Position numbers and translations under genes: made by a program
Shown: positions 11,650 to 22,800 of the stretch, piece by piece
Layout of the letters: each line of letters starts with the position of its first letter
How positions within the stretch are numbered: the first letter of the stretch is position 1
The notes under the pieces: model-generated
What the model was told of the DNA's origin: nothing
What the model saw: only the letters and a program-made list of their open reading frames with translations
Databases searched by the model: none
Assembly (NCBI GenBank): GCA_027924585.1
Contig: BSBM01000762.1
Span: 9,582,501 to 9,646,500, forward strand
Reading direction: 5' to 3'
Length of the DNA: 64,000 bases
Origin: Larix kaempferi
Lineage: Eukaryota > Streptophyta > Pinopsida > Pinales > Pinaceae

Positions 11650-14600
11650 ATGTCAGATCTACCACGAAGATCACGAAGACAACAGGGCCAAAGCCCTCCA
11701 CCACCACCACCGCCACGGACTTCTGGTCCGCCTCCATCACGCATTCCTGCTCCTCCTGGCCGCGGTGCTGGTCGAGGCAACATTCCACCGCCGATACGTA
11801 CAACATCTTCAGTTACGCCCGTAACTGCAACACACAGCACAGTCTCAGAATCTATTGCAACTTCCGCAACCACTAGCACGTCTGAGGCTTCCACTGTCAC
11901 CTCACCCACTGTCATTCCAGATTTATCTGTTACAGTGGACACAGTTACAGTAGCTGAACCTAGCACAACCCAGAGTACTAGACCAGAGGTCATCCTTCTA
12001 CCGGATGCCAACACCTCCCGTCCATCAGACACTTTTCACGATGATATAGATGGATCTATTGGCACCACAGAAGGGTCCGACTAGGACATACCTGGCTTGA
12101 TTTCAGTCCCAGGCGGGTACATTGAAATCGTTGAAGATACTCGACTTCCTGACACACCCTTTGAACCTGATTATGGTTTCATCACTTCCCAGGCGGATCT
12201 TCCGCCTGTTATCACTATGTCACCCAGTGTTCACCCGTAGGAAACGAGTTCTTCTACCAACGTACCTCGTACTAATACTCTACCCAACCTCCCTCCGGGA
12301 CATGAAATCATGGCTTCCATCCAGTCTAGTATGGTTAGCCTAGCGAACTCTCCGTTAGCATCGGCACGGTTTAGACGCAGCACAGAGCACATGCTCTCGT
12401 CAGTCTCTCGATATCCCCCTGACACTCCTCCTTCTGACTATAGGGATCCCAACATCCCATCTAGCACGGAATTTCGACACTCCTTTGCAGACGGCACAGG
12501 ACCTTCGGATGTTACCATACCTAGGTTCCTGCCGGATCCCCAAAACCTTTTCCAGGACATGAACTCGGACCCAGTTTTCAAGGGTCCTCCTACCATTGAA
12601 CATGTCATGGACGACGCTAATACCCCTGGGCTAAATTCCCCGCATTTGCTGTCATCACCTATATTTGGTGCACATTCTATGAGGGATAACCCAGTTTTTT
12701 CCCCGTCCTCACCTGTTCGATATGGACGACCCCCTCCGCAAATCAGTACTTTTGGTGCTGTTGGCCAATCCACGTTATCATATTTGACCAGCGGCGGAAG
12801 AGCGCTTAGTCACACTGCTGGATCTTCCGGTTGGACCGGAGGATCACCCTCAACCACCATTTACACTATTTCAGGAGGTGGACAACCGACTACAGTGGTC
12901 CCCAACTCTAACTATCAAATTCCCCCTGGTGGGCCATCAACCCAACCAGTAGGTGGACAACCTTTTGTTGGGAACCCTGTTCCGAGTCAACAACCTCCAA
13001 CTGGTGGGCCATCAACCCAACCAGCTGGAGGACAACCTCTTGCTGGGAACCCAGTTCCCAGTCAACAGCCTCCTCATATAGGGCCATCCAACCTAACTGC
13101 TGGCAGACAACCTATTGGCTCGTTCCAACAAACCTCCCAACCAGTAGCGTCTACTCAGTTCGGTATGTACAATCCACCTGGCAGTGGGCAACTTTATTTC
13201 GGTGTTCCAACGGGGCCTTACTCTCAACAACCCCTGTCAGGCATGCTTCCTTCTTGGGATCATCAAATCCCACAGAGTGGGGGGTACTCACTTTTTGGAA
13301 ACTGGAACCAAGCTGGGGGGCAATCTCAGATTTCCCCCAACTTGAATTCTGGCTTCCCTTATCCTTCAGCTGCTACAACTCCATGGAACCCATCACTTCA
13401 ATTTCCACTCGCTCCTCAAGCAGGAACAAGCCTTCCATGGACACCACCGTCGCAGCCACCCCCCAACCCTACTATGGGAAATCCTCCACTTGCACAGTAT
13501 AGTGGTAACATCCCTGGAACACAACAATTCCAAGGAACTTTTCCCCAACAAGGAACAGCAACCATTCCTGGGTATCAACAGCCTCAGAGTACTATACCCA
13601 CTCAGCAGAACACTCACCAACCGGTTGCTTACAATCAACCGGTTGCTTACAATCAACCGGTTAACCAGATGGCTTACCATCCACAGAATTTCCAGCAGTA
13701 TCCTGCAGGAAACTCATATGGGTATAACACACAGCAGTATGCTATGCAGGGCCCTCCAGGGTTCTCGGCACCACATGGTTATTACTCATTCCCGCAGACC
13801 AACCGTCAACTTCCCTTTTTGGCCACACTTGATCTACCTTATTTGTCGAGGCTTATCAACGATCCTATATGGCATGAAACTCACTGGCCACCTATTCCAG
13901 CCAAACTACCATCAGACATTCCTAAGTTCGATGCCAAGCCCGGGGAAGACCCCAAAAACCACGTGATGACCTTCCATCTTTGGTGTTCATCCAACTCCTT
14001 GATGGATGATTCCATCCGACTTCGTCTCTTCCAACGCACGCTCACCGGAACGGCAGCAAAATGGTATATCAAGCTGCCACAACACTCTTTTCATGATTTC
14101 AACACTTTGGCTATGCAGTTTCTGACACATTTCCAGCTCCCCATCCGGTATGAGACTGGAACAGAACTGCTAACTTCACTGCGTCAAACCACTTCTACAC
14201 ATATTTCGGATCACATCCACGAGTGGCGAAGACGCCGTAGGCTAATAAAGGCACCTATTCCGGATCAGCTACTTGCTAATTGGTTTACAAAATCCTTTTT
14301 GCCTCCCATAGCCAGAGATATTGTTATGCGCGGACCGGTTACAGAAGAACAAGCCATCTTGGCAGCACAATACATGGATTTGGTATATACTCAATCCGGT
14401 ACTTTACATGAACTTCTTCCACATGCCTCCCGCGTTCACACTGATCCAACAAAGCCTCCCACTGAACCACCCATTGATGGTATTGTTGGTTCAGTCAAGG
14501 CTCAGCCTGCTACCAACTCGACGGGACAACAAGCTTCTGCTTCCCCCGCTTTTACCCAGGCCGCTTCAAAATCTTCCACTTCTCCTGCCGTCTCCTCCGA

Positions 14601-16851
14601 AGTGAATGCAGTCCAATCTACGTCACAACCACCCGGAGGAAAGAAGAAAAACAATCGTGGCAAACCCAAAAAGAACCAGCAGGAGAACCCCAAGCCACAA
14701 CCTACCCAGAATGACCAGAAACCATGTCGGAAAGCTAAGTTTCCCTGCTTGATTTGTCAAGATGATCATTATACACGTGACTGTCCCTACAAGGACGAGG
14801 TCAACAAGTTCGTTAAAGGATCCTCTCGTCCGGCAGTGCTAACTGACCCTTTCCCCCAACAGCAACAGCAAATGGTTTCCCAAGAATCCCCACAAGGGGG
14901 CAACCCGACCAATCCTTCCCGTGGAGAAACGTCCACAAACCACGAAATCCTAATGACAAGTAATGAGGAGATTAATATCACCACTCGTTCAAAGATGTAT
15001 GACAATCCTCCAAGTTCAAACAAACAATCGGAGATAGCCAAAGGCAAATCTCCTGTTGAATATCCGATTCCTATTCCCCCCCCTAACGGTCATCTCCATA
15101 TCGAGAGACCACTCATGGACACAGTGCTACGCCCACCCAAGGGCACCATACGAAAGGCAACATTCAATCCGAATGCGCGAGCTGCCCAAAACTACAACAT
15201 TGTTGAGGATTTGGCTCAAGCACCTTGCGCTATGTCGACTCTCGAGGTTCTCCAACACTGCCCCACGCAGCGTAGAACTCTACTTTCAGCACTGGGGGCA
15301 CTGGACCCAGATACTTCAAACTCCATCATGTTTAACTTGGAGCACGCTAAACCTAGGCTTTCTCACCAGTTAGCCTTCCAGGTGCATACAAAAATCCGTG
15401 GGAATGTCATCCACCGCACTTTGTTAGATGAGGGTGCTTCCACGTTGATTATGTCTTTGAACTGCTGGAGAGCCTTACGCTCACCCGAGGTCACAACTTC
15501 TCCCACTACTCTCAGGACGTTTGATGGACATGGTTTTCAACCATATGGACTCATTCCCTCAATCGGTGTTGAGCTGGGGGGAAAAACAATATCCGTACAC
15601 ATCGAAGTCGTAGATGCACCTTTGGATTACAATCTCCTACTTGGTCAGAACTGGTTCTATGCCATGACCGCCATAGCATCTACAGTCTTCCGGATTGTAC
15701 AATTTCCTCATGAAGGGAAAATTGTCACTATTGATCAACTGGATTACTGTATCCCAGACTCCCATCCGAACTCCACCAATACCGTCCCGTTATTGGATCA
15801 ACCTCGGTACCGGTTCCAAGACATAGGTGTTGGTCTCATGAAGGATTCTTCCCTCATTGGAGTTTTTCCAGAGCTGGGAACCCATCTTCAACCAGTCAAC
15901 ATGATTTCATCGCATGTCACCCCTTCCGATGATTCATGGGTGATTCCGAGTCCTACTCAGATCCAAGGCTATGGCAATTCCATGCCTTTAAACAGAAACC
16001 TTGCAGCATATGACGCGATCCAATCAGCCACAGATTGGGTCGACTGTTCTACTGATCACACAGTGGCGCAGCTCTCGACTGAAACTCATCCACACCCACC
16101 ATTTTTTGATCCTCTCAACTTGATTTTTCCCACTGACGAATCAATCATAGAGGTTATGTGCGGTGATGAGCCACCTTGGGGAGATTTTCATCATCGATCT
16201 TCATTCCCCACCATTCAGTCACTTGAGCCTGACACCAAATCCAGCGCTTCACTTGGGATGGTTCAAACTAAGTTCCCCACTTCCCTCGACGAGGTATTTT
16301 TCGAAGGCAACTTGGCCAATCTTATGGCAACCACTCCCATCGATATTTCAGTGAAGCCTGGTATTGTGGAAAATGTACACATTGGCAAAAAATGTACTCC
16401 CCTCAAAACGGAGTTCTATAGTGCCTACTTTAAAACTTTCCGTGATGTTTTCGCTTGGAGTTATGAAGAGATGCCAGGAATTGACCCCTCGATTGTGGTC
16501 CACGAAATTCCAACTTTCCCTGGCGCCCGACCTGTTCGGCAAAAGCTTCGACCCGTTCATCCTCGTAAGGAAGCCGCCATTAAAGCAGAAGTTGAAAAAC
16601 TTTTGCGTGCTGGTTTTATCTATCCTGTCCCATTGACAGAATGGATATCCAACATCGTTCCCGTAGCCAAGAAACAGGGAACGATTAGAGTCTGTGTTGA
16701 TTACCGTGATTTGAACAAGGCTTGTCCCAAGGACAACTACCCAACTCCGTTTATCGACCAGATCATCGATAACTGTGTCGGAAGTGTTATCTTTTCATTT
16801 ATGGATGGCTTCTCTGGCTATAATCAGATCGATATCCTCCCAGCCGACTAG
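11650..16851 (+). CDS. Gag-protease and RT N-terminus of element C (nonsense codons)
   Basis: The ATG at 11650 (context CACCATGTC) opens a frame that continues through pol. Stops interrupt it at 12082 (TAG), 12238 (TAG) and 16849 (TAG); the longest open piece from an ATG is 12310-16851. The N-terminal ~700 codons are Pro/Gln/Gly-rich, with two to three ~24-residue repeats (GGPSTQP.GGQP..GNPVPS, about 12925-13110) and a threefold NQPVAY repeat near 13620-13670. The Gag core lies at about 13840-14400. A zinc knuckle of CX2CX3HX4C form (CLICQDDHYTRDC) is at about 14746-14785, preceded by a Lys/Asn-rich basic stretch. The protease carries DEGAS (near 15428) instead of the usual D-S/T-G. RT starts around 16470, with VCVDYRDLNKACPKDNYP and FMDGFSGYNQI. 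The stop at 16849 replaces the Gln expected before HKTAF. Confidence 0.88.
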
Positions 16852-19107
16852 CACAAAACGGCCTTTATCTGCCCTTGGGGGATCTTTGCATATCGAAAAT
16901 TACCTTTTGGCCTGAAAAATGCCGGGGCAACTTTCCAACGGGCGATGTCCTACGCATTCCATGACATCAAACATATCGTAGATCCATATCTTGATGACCT
17001 TCCCGCTCATTCTCGGACTCGGGAAGAACATCCAGACCACTTGAGTGCCATTTTCGAAAGGTGCCGACACTACAATATACGTTTGAACCCGCATAAGTGC
17101 GTCTTCTGTGTAGAAGCCGGAAAACTGTTGGGCTTCATAGTCTCCAAAGACGGGATATGTCTAGATCCTGCAAAGGTAGCAGCTATCATAGCCCTGCCTT
17201 CACCTACCAATATTCAAGAACTTCAATGTTTGCAAGGGCATGCAAACTTTCTATGTCGTTTCATCTGCAATCTGTCCGAGATAACGAAAGGCTACATGCG
17301 GCTTCTCAAGAAGAATGTTCCCTTCATATGGGATGATGAAGCCCAACGCTCCTTTGACAATTTAAAGGCAGCCTTGACCAAAGATCCCGTGATTCAACCC
17401 CCCAATTACACACAGGACTACATCCTTTATCTCGCAGCATTGATTTCCACCATTGGTATGGTGTTAGTCCAGGAAGACCACAACGGCATAGAACATGTGG
17501 TGTACTATCTCAGCAAGAGTCTTCTTGACTCTGAAACTCGCTACTCACATGTTGAAAAGCTGGCTCTGGCAACAGTATTTGCTATCCAGAGATTCCGTCA
17601 CTACATCTTACTCCGCCGGACCACCGTCATCGTCGATTTCAATCCAATGTACTATATCCTCACACGACAAGTGCTTGGGGGCAAGTACTCCCGTTGGATT
17701 GTCATCCTTCAAGAGTTTGACTTGGAATTCGTCAAAGCCAAGTCTAAGAAATCTCTGGTCTTCGCTGAGTTAATTTGTAACCTGCCCCATGCTACTGAGC
17801 AATCCGATCCCATTGATTCTCTTCCCGACGAATCATTGTTCCTCATTAGCACGTCTGATCCGTGGTATGGGGATATTCTCTTATATCTCCAAACCCAACG
17901 CTTCCGTCCCGATCTCACCCGCGATGAACGACGACGTATCAGACATCACGCAAAATACTACCTTATAGTGAACGATACTCTGTATCGACGTGGTGTCGAC
18001 ACTGTCCTTCGACCCTGTTTGACCTTAGATGAGGCGGAACGCGTTCTCAACGACTGCCACGCTGGAGCATGTGGTGGTCATCTCTCTAGGATGGCTACGG
18101 CCCAGAAAATACTGCGAGCAGGATACTTCTGGCCCTCAATTTTCAAAGACTGCATTGAAACAGTCAAGAAGTGTCCGCCATGTCAATTCTTTCATAGTAA
18201 AGCACGCTCGCATCCTGCTCCACTCCATCCTGTCATTGCCGTCGGCCCCTTTTCCAAGTGGGGCATCGATTTTATGCACTGTAAGCCCACTTCAGCCGGG
18301 GGGCATAGCTATGTCATAGTAGCTATCGACTATTTTACAAAATGGGCTGAAGCGATGCCTACGTATGCTGAAGACCGCAAAACAGCAGTGCAGTTCATAT
18401 TCAATCATATTATAGCTAGATTCGGTGTCCCACAGTCTATTGTGACCGATCATGGTTCCCATTTCAGGAACCATATGATCGAAGAACTAAGTGCCAAACT
18501 GGGTTTTCACCACGAAAACTCAACCCTGTATTACCCACAAGCTAATGGCCAAGTTGAAGCCATTAATAAAGTCCTGAAACGAATGATCCAGCGCATTGTG
18601 GGTACCCAGAAATCCAATTGGCACTCAGCCCTGTTCTCAGCACTGTGGGCATACCGAACCTCAGTGAAAAGTGCTACTGGGTTTACACCATTTCAACTGG
18701 TGTACGGCCTAGAAGCCATTCTCCCGATTGAATGTGAAATTACATCACTCAAGATAGCCATAGAGCTACTTCCACACACTACTTCCGAAGAGGAACGGTT
18801 TATATACCTAGCCAAGCTAGATGAAACCCGCCGCGACGCCGCTTTGGCTAATGAAGCTCACAAAAAATGCGTCAAAGCTCAATACGACAAATCCGTTCAA
18901 CCTCGGATCTTCAATGAGGGTGACCTCGTGCTCACATATGATTAGATGCATGATAAGCTTGGAAAAGGTAAACTTGAATCTATGTGGTACGGCCCCTTCA
19001 TTGTAAAACGTGTCTTAGAAAAATGAGCCTATGAACTAATTGATTGTGATGGTATGCCATTGGCACGGCCCCGCAACAGGCTATACCTCAAACGTTTCTA
19101 TGCGTGA
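16852..19107 (+). CDS. RT C-terminus, RNase H and integrase of element C
   Basis: Same frame as gag, with no frameshift. RT has the catalytic YLDD at about 16986-16997, intact. The linked RNase H (about 17340-17790) lacks the first catalytic Asp (YLAALISTIGMVLVQ) and has Glu in place of the last (VFAELICNLP). Loss of this domain's active site is typical of Tat-type elements with a second RNase H. Integrase follows, with an HHCC zinc module (H..H, then KKCPPCQFF near 18170) and all three catalytic acidic residues: GIDFMHC, IVTDHGSHF and ANGQVEAINK. Nonsense codons are TAG at 18943, where Gln is expected (YD.MHDKLGKGK), and TGA at 19022. The natural stop is TGA at 19105-19107 after LYLKRFYA. 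Confidence 0.88.
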
Positions 19108-19228
19108 GGTTACCCTATGCAGGTTACTTGTTGTACATAATGTACTTAGTTTGCTTTTTGCTTTCTTTTTAGTGTGCGCGTGGACCTCATGTATCCACTC
19201 TTACTTTGACTCGTGACTTTATGCGTAG
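19108..19228 (+). other. Pol/RNase H spacer with 3' splice-site-like tract
   Basis: 121 bp between the pol stop and the next ATG. It contains a pyrimidine-rich run ending TTTCTTTTTAG near 19160-19172, which resembles a plant 3' splice site. Splicing is one way the downstream RNase H could be expressed, since it is in another frame. This is inference only. Confidence 0.3.
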
Positions 19229-19642
19229 ATGTCTGCCTACTTTGGATTCACCGATGGTGCAAGCCGACATACCCAGAATCTCGCTTCCGCAGCATGGGTG
19301 ATCTATTCTCCCACTGGCGAGTTGATTTCTTCAGGAGCCAATTGTTTAGGTCCTGCAACCAACAATATCGCGAAGTACCATGCAGTCATTGGTCTCTTGA
19401 CAGAGGTTGCTTCACTCGGGATTGATTCCTTATCGGTCTTTTTAGACTCCCAACTCGTGCTTTCTCATTTAAACCGTGTTTACACAGTCCGCGATCCTAC
19501 ATTAATTCGTTTATTTCGAAGAGTACGCCTCTTGGAACGGTCATTTAATTTTATCACATATCAACACATACCGAGAGAATTCAATTGTATTGCCGATTCA
19601 TTAGCTAATTACATTTTGGATTGGCATCTTGCCCATATATAA
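19229..19642 (+). CDS. Additional (archaeal-type) RNase H of element C
   Basis: A 137-codon ORF from an ATG, in a different frame from pol. The fold signature is clear: GFTDGASR with the first Asp, a following ASAAWVIYSPTGE strand, VFLDSQLVLSHL with a second Asp, and FNCIADSLAN with the last Asp. The second RNase H acquired by Tat-type elements has this layout. It is thought to replace the degenerated RNase H attached to RT in removing the RNA template. At 19373-19375 the codon is AAG (NNIAKYHAV), where the catalytic Glu is expected, so this copy is probably inactive after a G to A change. Here it sits downstream of integrase as its own ORF. Confidence 0.8.
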   Translation: MSAYFGFTDGASRHTQNLASAAWVIYSPTGELISSGANCLGPATNNIAKYHAVIGLLTEVASLGIDSLSVFLDSQLVLSHLNRVYTVRDPTLIRLFRRVRLLERSFNFITYQHIPREFNCIADSLANYILDWHLAHI

Positions 19643-19844
19643 AAAACATCATAAAAATAAAATGCATAAGTCATTGTAAATATTTAGATCATAAATAGGT
19701 CCATATCACTGTATATAAGAGTGTTTTTTCAAAAATACATAAAGTTTGTGTCAAAGACAAAATTGGGGATCAAAGCCCATATACAAAAATTGGCCCTCAA
19801 AGCCTACATATCATGTACATGCCGCAAAAAGATCAAAGGACCAT
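19643..19844. other. Convergent 3' ends, no gene seen
   Basis: About 200 bp of AT-rich sequence between the end of the extra RNase H (plus strand) and the stop codon of the antisense gene (minus strand). AATAAA-like runs occur near 19650-19665. It may hold polyadenylation signals for one or both transcripts. Confidence 0.4.
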
Positions 19845-22800
19845 CTATGGAGACCTAGGAGACCTATCATGTCCCTCATCAGACTCCTCCCGCTGCTGGT
19901 GGTAACACACTACAGCTCGAACCACCCTGTGAAGAAGTCGACTGATACGACCAGGTACACCCACGGTATGCCGCTGGAGGTGGTAAGGAACGTCATCCAT
20001 CCGCATAGCAGGGATACCATGGGTCAATCCCTGCAGGTTCCTCTCAATGTCCCGGACGCCTCCTGCCTCGCCTTCATCTTCCTCTTCGTCAGGAGCAGCT
20101 TGACGATCGACACCACCACGACGTAGTGGAGAGTATCCAGCTGGCCTCTGTGGTCCACGGTCTGCAACATGCATGCGAATATACATTAGGCGTCTTTTAC
20201 ACATTCTAAGAAAGCAATAAAAATTAAATATTCAAAAAGGAAAAAATACATATCCATGAAGGTCATACCAGAGTTATCCCAGTCATCATCCTCCAGCAAT
20301 GCCAAGTCGATATCCTCACGGAAATCTACCCCTGAATAAGGATAGTCATCTATCATGACTATCTTCTCCTCTAGCCAAGAGAAGAAGTCCTCGCCAAAGG
20401 CTAGCCGCTGAGGTCCCCCGAGGCGTCTAGCATAGTCACTCCATCGAGCCATCCATGGCTCAGTAGGTGGACGAGGGCGCATAGATATCTGTGGACGCAG
20501 TAGTGGCACCCTCGCCAAAAAGAAAGTGACTAGGATGCTCCCATAGCCAAACTGGGTATTTTTCCCAGTCCTACACTTGTGCACTTGTTCCTTCAGATTG
20601 GACAACACTGCATCACACCAGTTGAAAACTGTTCCTCCCATGCATTCTGCTGCGAGATTCACTTGTGTGCGGGATGCCTGATGTGGACTCATGCTTCCCG
20701 CTGCACGCGTGATAGTAAATAGCACGGTTTTTACAGGAAGATTTATGACCTCCTTTATGGCCACTTTCCCACTTTTCTTACTCGAACCTGCCTAGCAATA
20801 CTGAGCAATCAAATCATCTGTGCTTGATTCTGAAGCTATGTACCCGGTAAAGTTCACCCGGGCCCCTCTTTTAGAGAGGCCCATGAGGAAATAAATATCC
20901 TCAAGTTGGATTTCAAGCACATGCTCTCCCACTCGGAAAGCTCGAATATCAGGGTCCCACAATTGGATAATGTAATGCCCCTAAAATGACTATGGACTTT
21001 AAGAGCACCTGTCGAGTGACCCAGCGTAACAGACTTCAATAAAGTGGCCCTTCGAGTTAGGATGTGCCTTAATAAGGGAGAATCACTTGATGATGTGCAT
21101 GACTATAGTTGATAAATAAATTAATGAATTGAATTATATGTGTGGACTGGGATAATTGATTAATCAGTTCTTGCTTAAATGCTTAGCCTTGATTGGTCAA
21201 GTCAAAGTATAGTAGGACAGCTACAACCCTAGCTTTGTGACTTGGGAGGACGCAACTGAGATGCGTCATAGCTTTCCGCATTTATTTTGAACTTCGGGAT
21301 GAAGTTCTAAATAAGTAGGGGTGTATGTAGTGCCCCTATACTACTGTAGACATTGAGGGCACTTGCTTAGTGACCCGACTGTTTGAAACATTAATAAAAT
21401 AATCCTTTGATTTTATTTTGAGTATATTTATGATTACGATTGATTGCAAATCAATAAAATAATGATTTATGTTGTGAGAAATGTGTGTAGCAAAAGGTGA
21501 AATGGTTCACCGAAGGACACACAAAGGAATATGAAGGGTCGTAGAGTACGGGTAAATCACACACAGGGGGAGCGACGACGATGTCGACTTCCGACAAGAA
21601 TACCGCGCATGAGCAGATAAGCACTGATCCGCTTGCTCAAGAGGAATGCGTGAGGGCGTACGAGGTAGGCCACGACGGAGCTGGTCACGTACGAGTTGAG
21701 GGGCACGCAGTGAGAACGGACTCACTCCTCAGCGCCATTAGTCCCTAGATAGCATGTAGACGGAGGATGGATGGTAACGATTCCTAAAATCCCTACAAGA
21801 GTTCCCGCAAGTCAAAACGGAAAGATGGTGGCAGAAGGGCCCAACGATGCGGTACCCTGTCAAGAACGGAAAGAATGGACGCAAGGACCCAACGAGGTGG
21901 TACCATGCCAAGGAATGGAAACCATGGATGATTGGACCCAATGGAGTGGTGCCATGTCAGGGGATTAAAAAAAAAATTAGGAACCAGGAGCCCAACGACG
22001 CGGCACCGTGATCCTAGTGAGTTTGATTGTTAAATTAAACTGCATAAAAACTTAGGAGAATAACTCTAGATTATTACTTAGCAAATGCATAACAATAGCT
22101 TAGACATTTGCACATGAATAGTTATTTTGTTGAGCATTTAAATTAATAGAAATTATTATTTAGGAGCAAAATAGATTAGACACCTAGTCAACTAAAAGCT
22201 AGGAGTTGATTAAAATATCTGGGGGACAAACTAGAGCAAACTTAGGGATGTAGGTGCACTTCCCAGAGAAACTGACACTTGGATGGGTGAGTGTTTTAAT
22301 TAAATAAATAATTAAAAATATTTAATTATGCATGAAGCGACATGTGTCGCAGGAGATTTCCCTTTATAAGGAAGGCTTAAGGAATGGGTAAGGGGCCCAT
22401 AATTTGGACGATTGTCGTAATTTTCGAATGCCTCAAAGACTTGCTGCTATCTAAGGGTTTGGCTAAGAAATCCTGGTGGGAAGGGAAACCCAAGCTGGAT
22501 TTCTGAAAAACGTGTGTGAGCTCTACGACCCAAAGCTCGGGGGAGGCCATGCGATTGAAAGCAGGAGCCTATGGTTGGGTGGCGGAGCTAACGGTTGCTT
22601 CGCCTACGGATAAACGAGCTTTGCTGGTTATGGTTATGGTTTGTTTTAATTTGCTAGTTTATTCATTTATTTAGTTTATTTATTCAGTCGTTATGCTTTC
22701 TAATCTCTTTTGTATCGAGTGGTTGAGTTTCAGGTTAAACAGGAAAGACCCTAGAGGAGGGGCCCTACATTTGGTATCAGAGCCGGTCGAGCCTTGAGGG

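Noticed and set aside
11634-12773. Antisense ORFs over the gag of element C
   Set aside because: Shadows of the GC-richer gag frame. Unlike the 19845-30416 gene they have no splice signals or domain motifs.
11650-19107. Programmed readthrough or recoding of TAG codons in element C
   Set aside because: Stops fall at scattered Gln positions, one is TGA, and the same pattern is seen in unrelated elements; mutation is simpler.
21507-21968. ORFs on both strands repeated at 28587-29048
   Set aside because: Their conservation is that of two nearly identical LTRs, not of a protein.
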